A stretch of 33,321 bases of DNA, from NCBI GenBank assembly GCA_013286835.1, contig JABDEZ010000021.1:1-33321 (forward strand). The letters are read 5' to 3'. Each line of letters opens with the position of its first letter. Position 1 is the stretch's first letter. The DNA comes from Bacteroidota bacterium (lineage in GTDB: Bacteria > Bacteroidota > Bacteroidia > Chitinophagales > Chitinophagaceae). Made by a program: the position numbers and the translations under genes. The notes beneath the pieces are model-generated. The model ran no database searches and had not been told where the DNA came from. It was given only the letters and a program-made list of their open reading frames with translations. Below, in pieces: positions 32,237 through 33,321 of the stretch.

Positions 32237-33321
32237 TGACTCAGGAAAACCTGAAAGAAATGCGCGAGCGTGTGCAGCACCTGCATCGCTTCCTGCATAT
32301 AGAAGATCGGCAGGCAAAAACAGAAAGAGAAAAACAACTTACATTATCCCCCGGCTTTTGGGATGATAATAAGCGTGCTACAGGCATTTTAAAAGAAATA
32401 AAGATAGACGAATACTGGACCGGACTCTACCAAAAAGTGGCAGGGGCTGTAGAGGATTTTGCTGTTCTTTTTGAATTTTGGAAAGAAGGTGAAGCACAGG
32501 AGGAAGAAGCAAAAGCAGCCTACGATCATGCTATTAAAGAACTCGACGACCTCGAGTTCAAATCAACCCTTAACGAACCTGAAGATGAAATGCCTGGGGT
32601 TCTGGTCATCAACTCTGGTGCCGGTGGCACTGAGAGCCAGGACTGGGCAGAGATGCTCTTGCGCATGTACCGTATGTATGGCGAAAAGCAAGGTTGGAAG
32701 GTGTCTGAAATTGATGTGCAGTATGGTGATGGTGCAGGCATAAAACAGGCTACAATAGAGTTTGATGGTGCATTCGCATATGGCTTGCTCAAGGCGGAAA
32801 GTGGTGTGCACCGCTTGGTACGCATATCCCCCTTCGATTCCAATGCACGCAGACATACGTCCTTTGCATCAGTATTTGTGTATCCGCTTATTGATGATAC
32901 GATAGCCATTGAGGTGAATCCCGCTGATCTGGAATGGGAGTTTTACCGTTCGGGTGGTAAGGGCGGTCAAAACGTAAATAAGGTTGAAACTGCTGTGCGC
33001 CTGAAGCATATACCCTCGGGTATAATAGTGGAGTGCCAGCAGGCGCGTACCCAAGGTGAGAATAGGGAAAAAGCACTAACCATGCTGAAAAGCCGTTTGT
33101 ATGAGGAAGAATTGAGGAGAAGGGAAGAATTGAAAAATGCAACCAATAGCACTAAGAAGAAAATAGAATGGGGATCGCAGATACGCAGTTATGTATTCCA
33201 TCCCTATAAAATGATAAAAGATCACCGTACAGATTATGAAGTGGGCAATGTACAACCTGTGATGGATGGTGAACTGGACGATTTCATAAAAGCATACCTC
33301 ATGTCGCAGAACAAAGAGGTG
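32237..33321 (+). CDS. prfB: Peptide chain release factor 2 (3' partial), no programmed frameshift
   Basis: Absent from the ORF track because no stop codon occurs before the window ends. Translation from the ATG at 32237 is open for 361 codons and begins [22 protein letters not shown]2 hallmarks: the SPF anticodon-like tripeptide that reads UAA/UGA ([15 protein letters not shown]) and the GGQ motif that releases the peptide ([20 protein letters not shown]). Only the last few residues are missing. In many bacteria codons near position 25 carry a UGA with a +1 frameshift; the matching place here reads TTC CTG CAT ATA, in frame, with no UGA. Autoregulation by frameshifting is therefore absent. 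Confidence 0.93.

Noticed and set aside
32459-32743. 94-aa plus-strand ORF inside prfB
   Set aside because: It is another frame of prfB, which itself is missing from the track only because its stop codon lies outside the window.

Overview
The window is chromosomal DNA of a member of the Bacteroidota, most likely Chitinophagales/Chitinophagaceae, though the family is only a guess. The evidence is a type IX secretion C-terminal sorting domain, a complete nuoA-N cluster with a very short NuoG, promoter elements of the Bacteroidota type (TTG or TTTG, about 19 bp, TAnnTTTG), few Shine-Dalgarno sequences, and a GH3-family protein next to lptB. All genes have ordinary coding character. I saw no rRNA, tRNA, CRISPR array, intact insertion sequence or phage gene. 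No gap between genes exceeds about 230 bp.

Layout. (1) 1-4160: the 3' part of a giant secreted protein, with a LamG-like domain, at least eleven Ig-like repeats of about 80 residues and a T9SS sorting tail. (2) 4363-17899: nuoABCDEFGHIJKLMN in canonical order, encoding the 14-subunit proton-pumping NADH:quinone oxidoreductase. NuoG keeps the Fe-S region but lacks the molybdopterin-type domain. A perfect 18-bp palindrome and a promoter-like element lie between nuoG and nuoH, so the cluster may be two transcription units. (3) 17957-20530: a nitrilase-superfamily amidohydrolase, a GNAT acetyltransferase and a secreted TonB-C-domain protein. (4) 20537-22531, minus strand: an arsenic-type operon, arsR, arsC-type reductase, DUF6428-like protein, aquaporin-family channel. 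A duplicated operator-like sequence lies before arsR and again between arsR and arsC. (5) 22606-25972, minus strand: DUF1697, two secreted proteins of unknown role, a CHAD protein and ubiE/menG. (6) 26001-26627: engB (YihA GTPase), divergent from ubiE with only 28 bp between start codons. (7) 26639-30482, minus strand: GH3-family protein, lptB, a secreted SH3-like protein and a DinB-family protein, with a 157-bp inverted-repeat element in front of the SH3-like gene. (8) 30562-33321: an endonuclease/exonuclease/phosphatase-family lipoprotein, a GtrA-family membrane protein and prfB (RF2), which runs off the window.

The respiratory genes form the core: complex I passes electrons from NADH to quinone, and UbiE/MenG makes the final methylation of that (mena)quinone. 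The arsenic operon appears to pair arsenate reduction with a channel, in place of an ArsB or Acr3 pump, for arsenite exit. The most interesting non-coding signals are the duplicated ArsR site, the nuoG/nuoH palindrome, the start-codon hairpin after nuoN, the 157-bp inverted repeat, and several -7 boxes so close to start codons that the transcripts should be leaderless or nearly so.
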